Below, piece after piece: positions 1 through 8,851 of a DNA stretch of 32,330 bases (within the stretch, counting starts at the first letter, position 1; each line of letters begins with the position of its first letter). A program made the translations under genes and the position numbers. A model generated the notes under the pieces. That model worked only from the letters and a program-made list of their open reading frames with translations, was not told the origin of the DNA and did not search any database. This DNA comes from Acetobacteraceae bacterium (lineage in GTDB: Bacteria; Pseudomonadota; Alphaproteobacteria; Acetobacterales; Acetobacteraceae): NCBI GenBank assembly GCA_030037665.1, contig JASHQG010000677.1, positions 1 to 32,330 of the forward strand, read 5' to 3'.

Positions 1-49
1 TGCGCCCTTGCCATGGGTCCACTACGCGGCCCAGTAGAACTGTTTGTCT

Positions 50-72
50 ACCTCTCCCGCAATGGGAGAGGT
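50..72. repeat. Inverted repeat ACCTCTCCC-gcaat-GGGAGAGGT, copy of a dispersed palindromic (REP-like) element; possible terminator of the VOC gene
   Basis: Perfect 9-bp arms read directly at 50-58 and 64-72; related copies elsewhere in the window. Confidence 0.7.
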
Positions 73-79
73 GTCGCAA

Positions 80-637
80 TCAAGCCGGTTCCCGCTCACG
101 CAAGTCGTTGTTCACCCGGTGATCGCCCGCCACCCAGCGTGCCAGTTCGGAATGCGCATCCGCACGCCTGATCTGGTCGATCTCCGCCGCGTTCGGCGGG
201 TCAACGGTGAATTCCACCACCAGCCCATCTGGTGAGGTGGTGTACATCGACCGGCAATATCCGTGATCGGTCTCGCGCAGGTCCAGCTTCGCCGCCTTCA
301 CGCGTGACACCAACTCGTCATACGTCGCATCGTCCACCTTGAACGCGACGTGGTCGAAGCTGCCGATTTCTGCCGGCTTCTCCGCCTGCGTCTTCTGGTA
401 AACCTCGTCATCGGCAAATGAGAAAAACGCCAGCGCACCGCCATCACCGAGCCCGTAGAATGTATGGCAGAACGCGACATCCCGCTTCACCCACGGATTG
501 AAATGTCGCTCGCACCATGTGGCAACCAGCGGGATGCCCAGCCCATCCTCAAAGAACTGCCGGTTCCTCTCCTGGTCCTTGACCACGTAGGCGTGATGGT
601 GCAAGCGCTCGGGCGGACGGGACAGCAACTTGGTCAT
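80..637 (-). CDS. VOC family (glyoxalase/extradiol dioxygenase fold) protein
   Basis: ORF trimmed to the ATG at 637 (MTKLLSRPPERLHHHAYVVKDQERNRQFFEDGLGIPLV...). LHHHAYVV, FDHVAFKV and SPDGLVVEF motifs are typical of VOC proteins. Confidence 0.8.
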   Translation of the reverse strand: MTKLLSRPPERLHHHAYVVKDQERNRQFFEDGLGIPLVATWCERHFNPWVKRDVAFCHTFYGLGDGGALAFFSFADDEVYQKTQAEKPAEIGSFDHVAFKVDDATYDELVSRVKAAKLDLRETDHGYCRSMYTTSPDGLVVEFTVDPPNAAEIDQIRRADAHSELARWVAGDHRVNNDLREREPA

Positions 638-728
638 GGGGTGTTCCTCCTTCCTCGCAGGTGGGTTCGTGCCAGCTTGCTCTCCGCGCCGGCAGCCCGC
701 AAGCTGTGGGCCGGAGGAACCGACCGTC

Positions 729-2000
729 ATGCACATACACATCATCTGCACCGGCGACGAAGTGCTGACCGGCAAGATCGTCAATACGAATTTCAGCTAC
801 ATAGCGCAGAAACTGGAAGATGTGGGCCTATCAGTGCACTGGGGCACCACGGTCGGCGACGACCGCGAAAGCCTGCTGGCGGCGTTCCGCTTCGCGGGCG
901 AGCGTGCCGATGCGGTGATCGTCAATGGCGGCCTCGGCCCTACGGTCGATGACCTGTCGCAGGAGATCGCCGCCCAGGCTGCCGGGGTCGAGCTGGTGAT
1001 GCATGAAGGGTGGCTCGCGCGCATGGAAGAGTTTTTCCTCAAGCGCGCGCGTACCATGCCGCCGAACAATCGCAAGCAGGCGATGCTGCCCGTTGGTGCA
1101 GAGATGCTGGACAATCCCATCGGTACCGCCTGCGGCTTTGCGATGGACATCGGCCGTGCACGGTTCTTCTTCACCCCGGGCGTGCCGCGTGAGCTGCGGC
1201 GCATGCTGGAGGAGCAGATCATACCGCGGCTACTCGAGCGAAGCGGCGAGCCGACGTCGATCTTCCTGAAGCGCTTCCATTCGTATGGCCTGGGCGAATC
1301 GCATGTGGACCAGTTGCTGGCCGGCGTCGAACAGATGGACCCCGACGGCAGCATCAAGCTCGGCTTTCGCGCGCATTATCCGCAGATCGAAACCAAACTG
1401 ACAGTGCGGGGCGGGGATACCGACGACCTTCGCCGCAAGCTGGCGCCGGTGCAGGCAGAAGTGCGCAAGCGGCTCGGCAATTTCATCCTCGCCGAGGACG
1501 ACCAGACGCTCGAAGGCGTCGTGCTCGCATCGCTGCTGCAGCAGCAGGGGACGCTGGCGGTGGTCGAGACGTTCACCAGTGGCCAAATCGCGGTGCGTAT
1601 GGCGTCGTTGCCTGGTGCCGAACGCGTGTTCCGGCGCGGAATCGAAGTGCGCGACTTCACCGAACTGCACGGGATGCTCGGTCTTGACGGCGTGCATCTC
1701 ACAGGTCCGATGACCGAGGCGTCGACAGAAGCTGTTGCCCGCGCGGCACGCGAGCGCAGCGGTGCAACGCATTCACTTGTGGTGCTGATCGACCTCGACG
1801 ACGGTCCCGACCGCATCGATTTTGGCGGCACGATCTGGATCGGCATCGCCACGGCGGAGACCGTCGCGCTGCGCCGCTCACGCGTGCTGGGTGGGCGCGA
1901 ATGGGTCCGCCTCGGCGCGACCGAATTGGCCCTGGATTGTCTGCGCCGCTTCCTGCACCGGTTACCCGTGGTCGAGCGCATCGACTTCGAGAAGACTTGA
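729..2000 (+). CDS. CinA-family protein: MoCF-like N-terminal domain plus degenerate PncC-like C-terminal domain
   Basis: MHIHIICTGDEVLTGKIVNTN...VIVNGGLGPTVDDLS matches the COG1058/CinA N-domain. The C-terminal domain has the right layout but altered motifs. Start chosen at ATG 729. Confidence 0.85.
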   Translation: MHIHIICTGDEVLTGKIVNTNFSYIAQKLEDVGLSVHWGTTVGDDRESLLAAFRFAGERADAVIVNGGLGPTVDDLSQEIAAQAAGVELVMHEGWLARMEEFFLKRARTMPPNNRKQAMLPVGAEMLDNPIGTACGFAMDIGRARFFFTPGVPRELRRMLEEQIIPRLLERSGEPTSIFLKRFHSYGLGESHVDQLLAGVEQMDPDGSIKLGFRAHYPQIETKLTVRGGDTDDLRRKLAPVQAEVRKRLGNFILAEDDQTLEGVVLASLLQQQGTLAVVETFTSGQIAVRMASLPGAERVFRRGIEVRDFTELHGMLGLDGVHLTGPMTEASTEAVARAARERSGATHSLVVLIDLDDGPDRIDFGGTIWIGIATAETVALRRSRVLGGREWVRLGATELALDCLRRFLHRLPVVERIDFEKT

Positions 2001-2010
2001 AAGACCCCAC

Positions 2011-3237
2011 ATGGACGCCCGTACCGACAGCCCGTACGCGTGGCTGCGTCTCGGCATTGCCGTCGCTCTGTCGACGATCGGCGGTGTCGGCATGTGGTCG
2101 GTGGTGGTGGCACTCCCGGCGGTACAGCAGGATTTCGCTGTCGATCGCAGCGTCGCCTCGTTGCCGTTTACGTTGACGATGATCGGCTTCGCACTAGGTG
2201 GCGTCGCGTTAGGCCGGCTTTCGGATCGTGCCGGCCTGCTGTTGCCGTTGATCGGCGGCGCCACGGCGCTGTCGCTCGGGTATATCGCCGCATCGTTCGC
2301 GTTGGATATCTGGCAGTTCGCAATCGTCAACGGCTTGCTGATCGGCGTCGGGTGCTCCGCGACATTCGTGCCGCTGCTGGCCGACGTGTCGCACTGGTTC
2401 GAGCGCCGGCGTGGAATCGCCGTGGCGATCTGTGCATCCGGCAACTACATCGCCGGCACGGTCTGGCCACCTGTCGTGGAACACTTCATCGCCGCAGCCG
2501 GCTGGCGTGAGACGCATCTCGCCATCGGCATTTTCTGTGCGGTCGCGATGCTGCCGCTCGCTCTGCTGCTGCGCCGGCGTCCGCCGCTGCACCCGGCGTC
2601 AGGGCCGATGACGAACGCGCCGAAGCTGGGGACACTCGGCCTGCGGCCTTCCGTGTTGCAGGGCGCGCTGGCGGTCGCCGGCCTCTGCTGTTGTGTCGCC
2701 ATGTCGATGCCACAAGTGCATCTCGTCGCGTACTGCGGCGATCTCGGCTACGGCGCGGCCCGCGGTGCGCAGATGCTGGCGCTGATGCTGGGCCTTGGCG
2801 TCATCAGCCGCATCGGATCGGGCTTTGTCGCCGACCGTATCGGTGGCCTCGCCACATTGCTGTTCGGATCGCTCGCGCAGATGACCGCTCTGTCGCTCTA
2901 TCTGATGCTCAACAGCCTGACATCGCTCTACGTCATCTCCGCCCTGTTCGGGTTGTTCCAGGGAGGCCTGGTGCCGAGCTACGCGATCGTGGTGCGTGAG
3001 TGCTTCCCCGCGAAAGAAGCCGGCGCCCGAGTCGGTATCGTGATGATGGCGACGATTTTCGGCATGGCGCTCGGTGGCTGGTTGTCGGGCGCGATCTTCG
3101 ATCTCACCGGGTCCTACGAAGCGGCCTTCGCGAACGGCGTCGCCTGGAACCTTGCCAACGCCCTGGTCGCTCTCTGGCTGCTCATGCGAGCATCCCGCCG
3201 GACACCTCTGCCCGTCGCGGGAGAGGCCGGCGCGTAA
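2011..3237 (+). CDS. MFS transporter
   Basis: Start ATG 2011; about 12 hydrophobic segments; LGRLSDRAG and SGFVADRIGG loops typical of MFS. Confidence 0.85.
   Translation: MDARTDSPYAWLRLGIAVALSTIGGVGMWSVVVALPAVQQDFAVDRSVASLPFTLTMIGFALGGVALGRLSDRAGLLLPLIGGATALSLGYIAASFALDIWQFAIVNGLLIGVGCSATFVPLLADVSHWFERRRGIAVAICASGNYIAGTVWPPVVEHFIAAAGWRETHLAIGIFCAVAMLPLALLLRRRPPLHPASGPMTNAPKLGTLGLRPSVLQGALAVAGLCCCVAMSMPQVHLVAYCGDLGYGAARGAQMLALMLGLGVISRIGSGFVADRIGGLATLLFGSLAQMTALSLYLMLNSLTSLYVISALFGLFQGGLVPSYAIVVRECFPAKEAGARVGIVMMATIFGMALGGWLSGAIFDLTGSYEAAFANGVAWNLANALVALWLLMRASRRTPLPVAGEAGA
3205..3226. repeat. REP-like palindrome copy (CCTCTGCCCGTCGCGGGAGAGG) overlapping the 3' end of the MFS CDS
   Basis: Inverted repeat of the CCTCTcCCG / CGGGAGAGG type. 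Confidence 0.55.
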
Positions 3238-3353
3238 TCGCCCGTTGACAGCTAAACAACCGGAGCGCGCCATCGGCGCACAACCGGGCACGGCACAGCC
3301 ATTGCGGCTCCGCGCGACTTGCGCCGCGGCCGCCCAAGTCCTATCCGGCCCGT

Positions 3354-4145
3354 ATGTCCGCAGAATCCGAACTCCGCCGCCTGCTCGACATCATGGCCGC
3401 CCTGCGCGATCCGGCGACCGGCTGCCCATGGGACAAGGACCAGACCTTCGAGACCATCGCGCCCTATACCGTCGAAGAATCCTACGAAGTCGCCGACGCG
3501 ATTGCCCGCCACGACTTCGCCGCGCTGCCCGACGAACTTGGCGACCTCCTCTTCCAGGTCGTCTACCATTCCCGCATGGCCGAGGAGGAACGCCGCTTCG
3601 CCTTCGTCGACGTCGCCCGCGCCATTGCGGACAAGATGATCCGCCGTCACCCGCACGTGTTCGGCGCGGCTGCGGCGCGCGATGCCGCCACACAGCACGC
3701 TGCCTGGGAGGCGCAGAAAGAATCCGAACGTGCTTCCCGCGCCGAAACCGGTACTCTGGCGGGCGTGCCGCTGGCGCTGCCGGCGCTGACACGCGCCGAG
3801 AAACTGACCGCACGTGCTGCGCGCGTCCGGTTCGACTGGCCGAACGCCGAAGCCGTCCTGGAAAAGCTGGACGAAGAAGTCGCCGAACTACGCGCGGAAC
3901 TTGCCGCCGCCGACCCCGCGCGACTCGCGGATGAGGTCGGCGATCTGCTGTTCGTACTGGCCAATCTCGCACGGAAGCTGAAGCTCGATCCGGAGGCCTG
4001 TCTGCGCCACGCCAATGAGAAGTTCGCACATCGCTTCAACGCTATGGAGCGGCATGCGGAACGAGGCGGAAAATCTCTGGCGGAAATGACCCTGGAGGAT
4101 ATGGAAGTGCTTTGGCAATCCGTGAAGCGCGAAGAACAGCAATAA
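3354..4145 (+). CDS. mazG: Nucleoside triphosphate pyrophosphohydrolase MazG
   Basis: LRDPATGCPWDKDQTFETIAPYTVEESYEVADAI and DELGDLLFQVVYHSRMAEE; two MazG domains (second one DEVGDLLFVLANLARKL). Confidence 0.95.
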   Translation: MSAESELRRLLDIMAALRDPATGCPWDKDQTFETIAPYTVEESYEVADAIARHDFAALPDELGDLLFQVVYHSRMAEEERRFAFVDVARAIADKMIRRHPHVFGAAAARDAATQHAAWEAQKESERASRAETGTLAGVPLALPALTRAEKLTARAARVRFDWPNAEAVLEKLDEEVAELRAELAAADPARLADEVGDLLFVLANLARKLKLDPEACLRHANEKFAHRFNAMERHAERGGKSLAEMTLEDMEVLWQSVKREEQQ

Positions 4146-4373
4146 CGGCCAGCCCGATTGGCGCAGGCTGAGTCGCGTGAACAGAACAGGTCCCGATGCA
4201 CTCGGCTGCGCGCAATGACGACATCCCCAGCATGCCCAATGGCACGGCGCAACTGGAAGCGATCGAGGAATCCGCGCCTGGCTCCGCTCGCCGCTCTGCG
4301 CGTGTTGGGTGACAGAGCCCTTGCGGCACGAGGCGGTTCGGAGCGAGCACCGGGATCGCCTGCACACGTCGCG

Positions 4374-4472
4374 TCAGGAGCGCGAAATCTCCGGTGAGAC
4401 GATGTCGGAGGGCGTCTTCTCCGCAAAGCGCCATACCGGCTCAATCGGGTTCGGGTTCGGCAGGTAGGATGC
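4374..4472 (-). pseudogene. Possible C-terminal remnant of an IS630-type transposase
   Basis: Minus-strand frame ending at TGA 4374-4376 reads ...NASYLPNPNPIEPVWRFAEKTPSDIVSPEISRS*, resembling the IS630 LPPYSP.LNPIE.vWrf motif; no start or full domain. Confidence 0.35.
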
Positions 4473-4522
4473 GTTGCTGAGGGTGGTGTGTGGTGATGTC
4501 ACGTGGATGGCACGAGAATAAC

Positions 4523-5857
4523 TCAGATCGGCAGTCTGATCCGTGCGCGAAGGCCGCCGAGCGGGCTTTCCTCTAACACGATGTCACCGCCGTGCGCACG
4601 CACGATGTCGCGGGCGATCGTCAAACCGAGCCCGGTGCCGCCGTCTTCACTGCTCTCGAACGGTCGGAACACGCTCTCGCGACGCTCCGGCGAAATACCC
4701 GGTCCGTCATCGTCGACCATCACCTGTACAGCACGTCCCTGTGGCACCGCAGCCAGCGCGATGTGGCGCGCATGTCGCCGCGCGTTGTCCACCAGGTTGG
4801 TGATGGCCCGTCGCACCGCGTCGACGCGTAGCGACAGAGTGAGCGTCGGCGGCGCCTGCACGGACACGTCAGCGCCGGCGCGTCGCGCTCCGGCGGCGAC
4901 CTCCTCCAGAACCGCCGACAAATTGGCCGTTTCGGCTTGCTCCAGTCCCTCTCCGCGGGCGAAAGCGAGGTAGCCGCCGATCATGCGCTCCATTTCCTCG
5001 ACGTCGGCCTGCATTTCGGCAACGTCGTCGCGCGTGTCTTCACGCGGCGGAAGCATCGCGAGGGCCAGTTTCAACCGCGTCAGCGGCGTGCGCAGGTCGT
5101 GCGATACGCCCGCCAGCATTTCTGTGCGCTGTACCAGGAAGCGGCGAATGCGCTCTTGCATCCGGTTGAAAGCGGTCGCAGCCTTGCGTACCTCGACCGC
5201 CCCTTCCGGGCGGATAAAGCCGATGTCGCGGCCCATGCCGAATGCCTCCGCGGCTTGGGACAATCGGCGGATGGCGCGCACCTGATTGCGCATGAACAAC
5301 GCCGCAATCGCAAACACGAGCGCTGCGGTGCCGGCGATCCACAATACGTAGATGTAGATCGTTCCGGGGTACAGCCGCTTCCGCGGCACAGCGATCTTCA
5401 TCACACCTTGCGGAAGCTGCAGTTGCACCAGTACCGACTCCGGGTTGGATATCCAGTCGGTATGAAAATTTCGTTTGAACTCTTCGCGCAGTGCTGCAGT
5501 CAGATCGTCGTCCATCGGTCCCAGGATGTTCACCGACGCAGTGTTGGGCAGTGTCGCGCCGTCGTCGATGGAAATCGCGAGTCCAAACTGGCGTTCCGCT
5601 TGCTCGAGAATCCAGGCGCGGTTTTTCTTGCCTGGGAAACGCTCCATCAGCGCCAACGTGAGGCCAAGCTCGCCGGCGACCGCGCTGGACAGGCGGCGTG
5701 ACACCAGGTCGAGATTGCTGCCGTAGAAAAGTTGCAGCGCCACCGCTTCCAACAGAATCAGTGGCATCAGGATCATCAGCAGGCTACGCCCGAGCAAAGA
5801 GCGCGGCAGGAACCGCTTCACCCATCCGCCACGTCCAGGCCAGTAGCGTAAGCGCAC
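4523..5857 (-). CDS. EnvZ-type membrane sensor histidine kinase (HAMP, HisKA, HATPase)
   Basis: Two TM segments, H-box MLAGVSHDLRTPLTRLKLALAM, N-box NLVDNARRHA, G-box DDGPGISPERRESVFRPF / GGTGLGLTIARDIVRAHGG. Confidence 0.92.
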   Translation of the reverse strand: MRLRYWPGRGGWVKRFLPRSLLGRSLLMILMPLILLEAVALQLFYGSNLDLVSRRLSSAVAGELGLTLALMERFPGKKNRAWILEQAERQFGLAISIDDGATLPNTASVNILGPMDDDLTAALREEFKRNFHTDWISNPESVLVQLQLPQGVMKIAVPRKRLYPGTIYIYVLWIAGTAALVFAIAALFMRNQVRAIRRLSQAAEAFGMGRDIGFIRPEGAVEVRKAATAFNRMQERIRRFLVQRTEMLAGVSHDLRTPLTRLKLALAMLPPREDTRDDVAEMQADVEEMERMIGGYLAFARGEGLEQAETANLSAVLEEVAAGARRAGADVSVQAPPTLTLSLRVDAVRRAITNLVDNARRHARHIALAAVPQGRAVQVMVDDDGPGISPERRESVFRPFESSEDGGTGLGLTIARDIVRAHGGDIVLEESPLGGLRARIRLPI

Positions 5858-5970
5858 CTGTGTTCCTCAATCTGAGTGATCTCACCGCCCGTTGTGGGAG
5901 CCGGGAGGGAGAGCGTACCACGGCCGCGCCCTCCCTCTACCCCTTCCCGCGACGCGGGGGTAGCCACCCG

Positions 5971-6672
5971 TTACGTTCCCGGCTTCAAGACATAGCCGCG
6001 ACCCCGCACCGTGTGCAGGAAACGCGGCTCGCGCGCATCGACCTCGATCTTGCGGCGCAGCCGCGTGACCTGGACGTCGATGGCGCGTTCACTGGATTCT
6101 TCGGTGCCAAGGGCCGCGGCGATCTCCTCGCGCGACAGCACTTCGCCAGGCTTGCGGGCCAGCGCGGTCAGCAGCGCGCCTTCGCCGCCAGTCAGGCGTA
6201 CGACCCCGTCGGGGCCGGTCAGCTCACCACGCACCGGATCGAAGGTCAGCTCGCCGAGAGTGAGCGGACCAGGCGGCGTTTCACGCAGAGGTGCCGGCGC
6301 GCGGCGCAGCATGGCGCGAATGCGCAGCACCAGCTCGCGCGGCTCGAACGGCTTGGGAAGGTAATCGTCGGCGCCGGCCTCGAAGCCCGCGATGCGGTCT
6401 TCCGGCGTACCACGTGCGGTCAGCATCAGTACCGGCAGGTCATGGCCGTGTTCCTTGCGTAGTACGTCGGTCATCGACAAGCCGCTTTCGCCTGGCATCA
6501 TCACGTCCAGAACCATCAGATCCGGATTGATGACACGAAGTTTCGTCCGCGCGTCGGCGGCATTCTCCGCGGTGGTAACGCGGAAACCGGCGCCGGCGAG
6601 GTACCGCGACAGCAGGCCGCGCAGCCTTGCATCGTCATCCACCACCAAAATGTGTGCATCGTCTGCCATCAC
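5971..6672 (-). CDS. OmpR/PhoB-family response regulator
   Basis: Receiver ILVVDDDARLRGLL...DLMVLDVMMPG...LMLTARGTPEDRIAGFEAGADDYLPKPFEPREL; winged helix RAIDVQVTRLRRKIE...LHTVRGRGYVL. Confidence 0.95.
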   Translation of the reverse strand: MMADDAHILVVDDDARLRGLLSRYLAGAGFRVTTAENAADARTKLRVINPDLMVLDVMMPGESGLSMTDVLRKEHGHDLPVLMLTARGTPEDRIAGFEAGADDYLPKPFEPRELVLRIRAMLRRAPAPLRETPPGPLTLGELTFDPVRGELTGPDGVVRLTGGEGALLTALARKPGEVLSREEIAAALGTEESSERAIDVQVTRLRRKIEVDAREPRFLHTVRGRGYVLKPGT

Positions 6673-7268
6673 GTCGGGCTCTTGTTCTTGCTGCGCCAGG
6701 GGCCATGCGTCGCCTCGATATAGGCGCGCGCCGAGTCGTCCATGACTGCCTGCATGAGCCGGCGGAAACCTTCCACTGCGGCGGGCCCGGCCTCGCGATA
6801 CGCAGGAGCAAGACGCTCGCGCTGGCTCTCGAAGCAGCGTCGCTCCAGCGCTTCGCCGGCCGGTGTCAGGGTCAGCAGGCGTTGCCGGCGATCCTCACGG
6901 CCGGGGGACTGCGCGACATAGCCGCGCTCCACCAGGGCGCCCAGCACACGCGCCAGTGACTGCTTGGTGATGCGAAGGATCAGCAGCAGATCAGAGACCG
7001 TGATGCCGGGATTGCGGCCGATGAAATGCAGCGCGCGGTGATGCGCACGGCCGAAGCCGAGTTCCTCCAGGATCACGTCTGCGGCATTGGTGAAGTCGCG
7101 GTAGGCAAAGAACATCAAGTCCTGCGCGAGGCGCATGTCCGCCTCCCGCGAGGCGGTCAGGCCGGCAACGCCGGAGCGGGTATCGCGTTTCGGTTCCAGC
7201 ATGCTGAGGCCGCGACGGGAGCGGGCGGAATCGATTGTATCGCCCTTCGGCTCGGGCATGGCAGGCAT
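6669..7268 (-). CDS. MarR-family transcriptional regulator
   Basis: NPGITVSDLLLILRITKQSLARVLGALVERGYVAQSPGREDRRQRLLTLTPAGEAL is a classic MarR winged helix; the stop overlaps the start of the response regulator; start codon uncertain. Confidence 0.9.
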   Translation of the reverse strand: MPAMPEPKGDTIDSARSRRGLSMLEPKRDTRSGVAGLTASREADMRLAQDLMFFAYRDFTNAADVILEELGFGRAHHRALHFIGRNPGITVSDLLLILRITKQSLARVLGALVERGYVAQSPGREDRRQRLLTLTPAGEALERRCFESQRERLAPAYREAGPAAVEGFRRLMQAVMDDSARAYIEATHGPWRSKNKSPT

Positions 7269-7291
7269 TCCTCTGGTGGCGCTCTGTTTAT

Positions 7292-7321
7292 GTCAGCATC
7301 GTTGACTTAGTTGCAGCTGCA
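7292..7321. promoter_or_regulatory. Candidate operator/promoter region between divergent marR-like and ilvE-like genes
   Basis: GTCA-N7-TGAC (7292-7306) and perfect palindrome TGCAGCTGCA (7312-7321), with a TTGAC-like -35 and TATAC-like -10 nearby. Confidence 0.35.
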
Positions 7322-7369
7322 TTATACGGTGCGGTCGTCGGAAGAAATAATGTTGCGAGGATCACGGTC

Positions 7370-8272
7370 ATGGCAATTCTTCCTTTCGATGACCGGGACG
7401 GCTGGATCTGGATGGACGGCAAGCTCGTCCCCTGGCGTGACGCTAAACTGCATGTGCTGTCGCATGGGCTGCATTATGCCAGTGCCGCGTTCGAAGGCGA
7501 ACGGGCTTACAACGGTAACGTGTTCCGGTTGCGCGATCACACCAACCGGCTGATCAACTCCAGCCGCATCCTGGGCTTCGAACTGCCCTACACCGCCGAG
7601 CAAATCAACGCGGCGCACCGCGAGGTTCTGAGGGCGAACGGCCTGACCGACGGCTATGTTCGGCCAATCGCCTGGCGCGGGTCGGAGATGATGGCGGTGT
7701 CGGCGCAGCAAACGTCGATCCACATGGCGATCGCCGCCTGGCCGTGGCCGAGCTATTTCGCGGCGGACAAGATGAACGGCGTTCGCATTGGCATCGCGGA
7801 ATGGCGGCGGCCATCGCCGGAGACTGCGCCAGTGCACGCGAAGGCGACCGGTCTCTACATGATCGGCACGATGTCGAAGCATAAGGCCGAGGCCGAGGGC
7901 TGGAACGATGCACTTCTGCTGGATTGGCGCGGGCGGGTTTCCGAGGCGACCGGGGCGAACATTTTCTTTGTCATGGACGGCGAACTGCATACTCCGACAC
8001 CTGACTGTTTCCTGGATGGAATCACACGGCGCTCGGTGATGAGCCTGGCGAAGAAGCGACAGATCAAGGTGGTGGAGCGGCCGATCGAGCTGAGAGAACT
8101 GGCGCATGCAAGCGAATGCTTCCTCGCCGGCACAGCGGCGGAAGTAACGGCGGTGCGAGAGATTGACAGATATCGGTTCGCGCCAGGAGCGATCACTGAG
8201 GTGTTGATGAAGGACTACGACGATCTGGTGCTCCAATCGCCGGAGGAGGTGGCGAAGATGGTGGCGGCGTAA
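7370..8272 (+). CDS. ilvE: Branched-chain amino acid aminotransferase (class IV PLP aminotransferase)
   Basis: MAILPFDDRDGWIWMDGKLVPWRDAKLHVLSHGLHYASAAFEGERAYNGNVFRLRDHTNRL...; GRVSEATGANIFFV...; start ATG 7370. Confidence 0.88.
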   Translation: MAILPFDDRDGWIWMDGKLVPWRDAKLHVLSHGLHYASAAFEGERAYNGNVFRLRDHTNRLINSSRILGFELPYTAEQINAAHREVLRANGLTDGYVRPIAWRGSEMMAVSAQQTSIHMAIAAWPWPSYFAADKMNGVRIGIAEWRRPSPETAPVHAKATGLYMIGTMSKHKAEAEGWNDALLLDWRGRVSEATGANIFFVMDGELHTPTPDCFLDGITRRSVMSLAKKRQIKVVERPIELRELAHASECFLAGTAAEVTAVREIDRYRFAPGAITEVLMKDYDDLVLQSPEEVAKMVAA

Positions 8273-8851
8273 CGCCGCAAGCGAAACTGCTAGCCCCTCG
8301 TGCCATGGCGCGCCGTGCCGGACAGGCGCTTATCAAACATGTGGACGGGTCTCTTTTACGGCTTGAAGCCGGTGTGACAGATTAGAAACAATGCCAGTCG
8401 ACGATGGAGGCGAGCCACACAATCGGGCAACCACTGAGACATTCATTGTGTGCGGCCTTTTTTCCATTTGAAGTTGATTACTCGGCCGCGGCTGCAACAG
8501 AGCCACGCGAGGAGGGTCGCTCAATGTCCACCCGCCACGCGTGGGCCCGCAACGACGACACTACGAGGTTGCCGCCATGTGCGGGGCACTAACGTGGGCG
8601 CCATTGGGGCTTTGGCACCTGCCTGGCCGCCGGGCTCGGGGATCCGCTATCGCGGGGGGCGGTTCGCGCCGAGACCCCGCGGCACCTTGCGGTGCGGTCC
8701 GCCATGGTCCGCCGTCGTGGCAACCAAAGTCCGAACCTTACGGCGCGAGCATTCCGGACGTGCTGGCCACACCGATGGCGCCAGACCGATATCGTCAGCT
8801 CTGCCATGCTCTGCTATGGCAGGCCGGTTAACTGTCGTGAAAGCCTGTTGC

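Noticed and set aside
1376-2113. 245-aa minus-strand ORF opposite cinA
   Set aside because: Ser/Arg/Pro-rich shadow frame; plus-strand CinA domains are clear.
8541-8831. 96-aa ORF upstream of the HAD gene with an internal MCG start, considered as a class II amidotransferase fragment
   Set aside because: Residues after MCG do not match any amidotransferase motif; composition is Arg/Pro-rich and unsupported.
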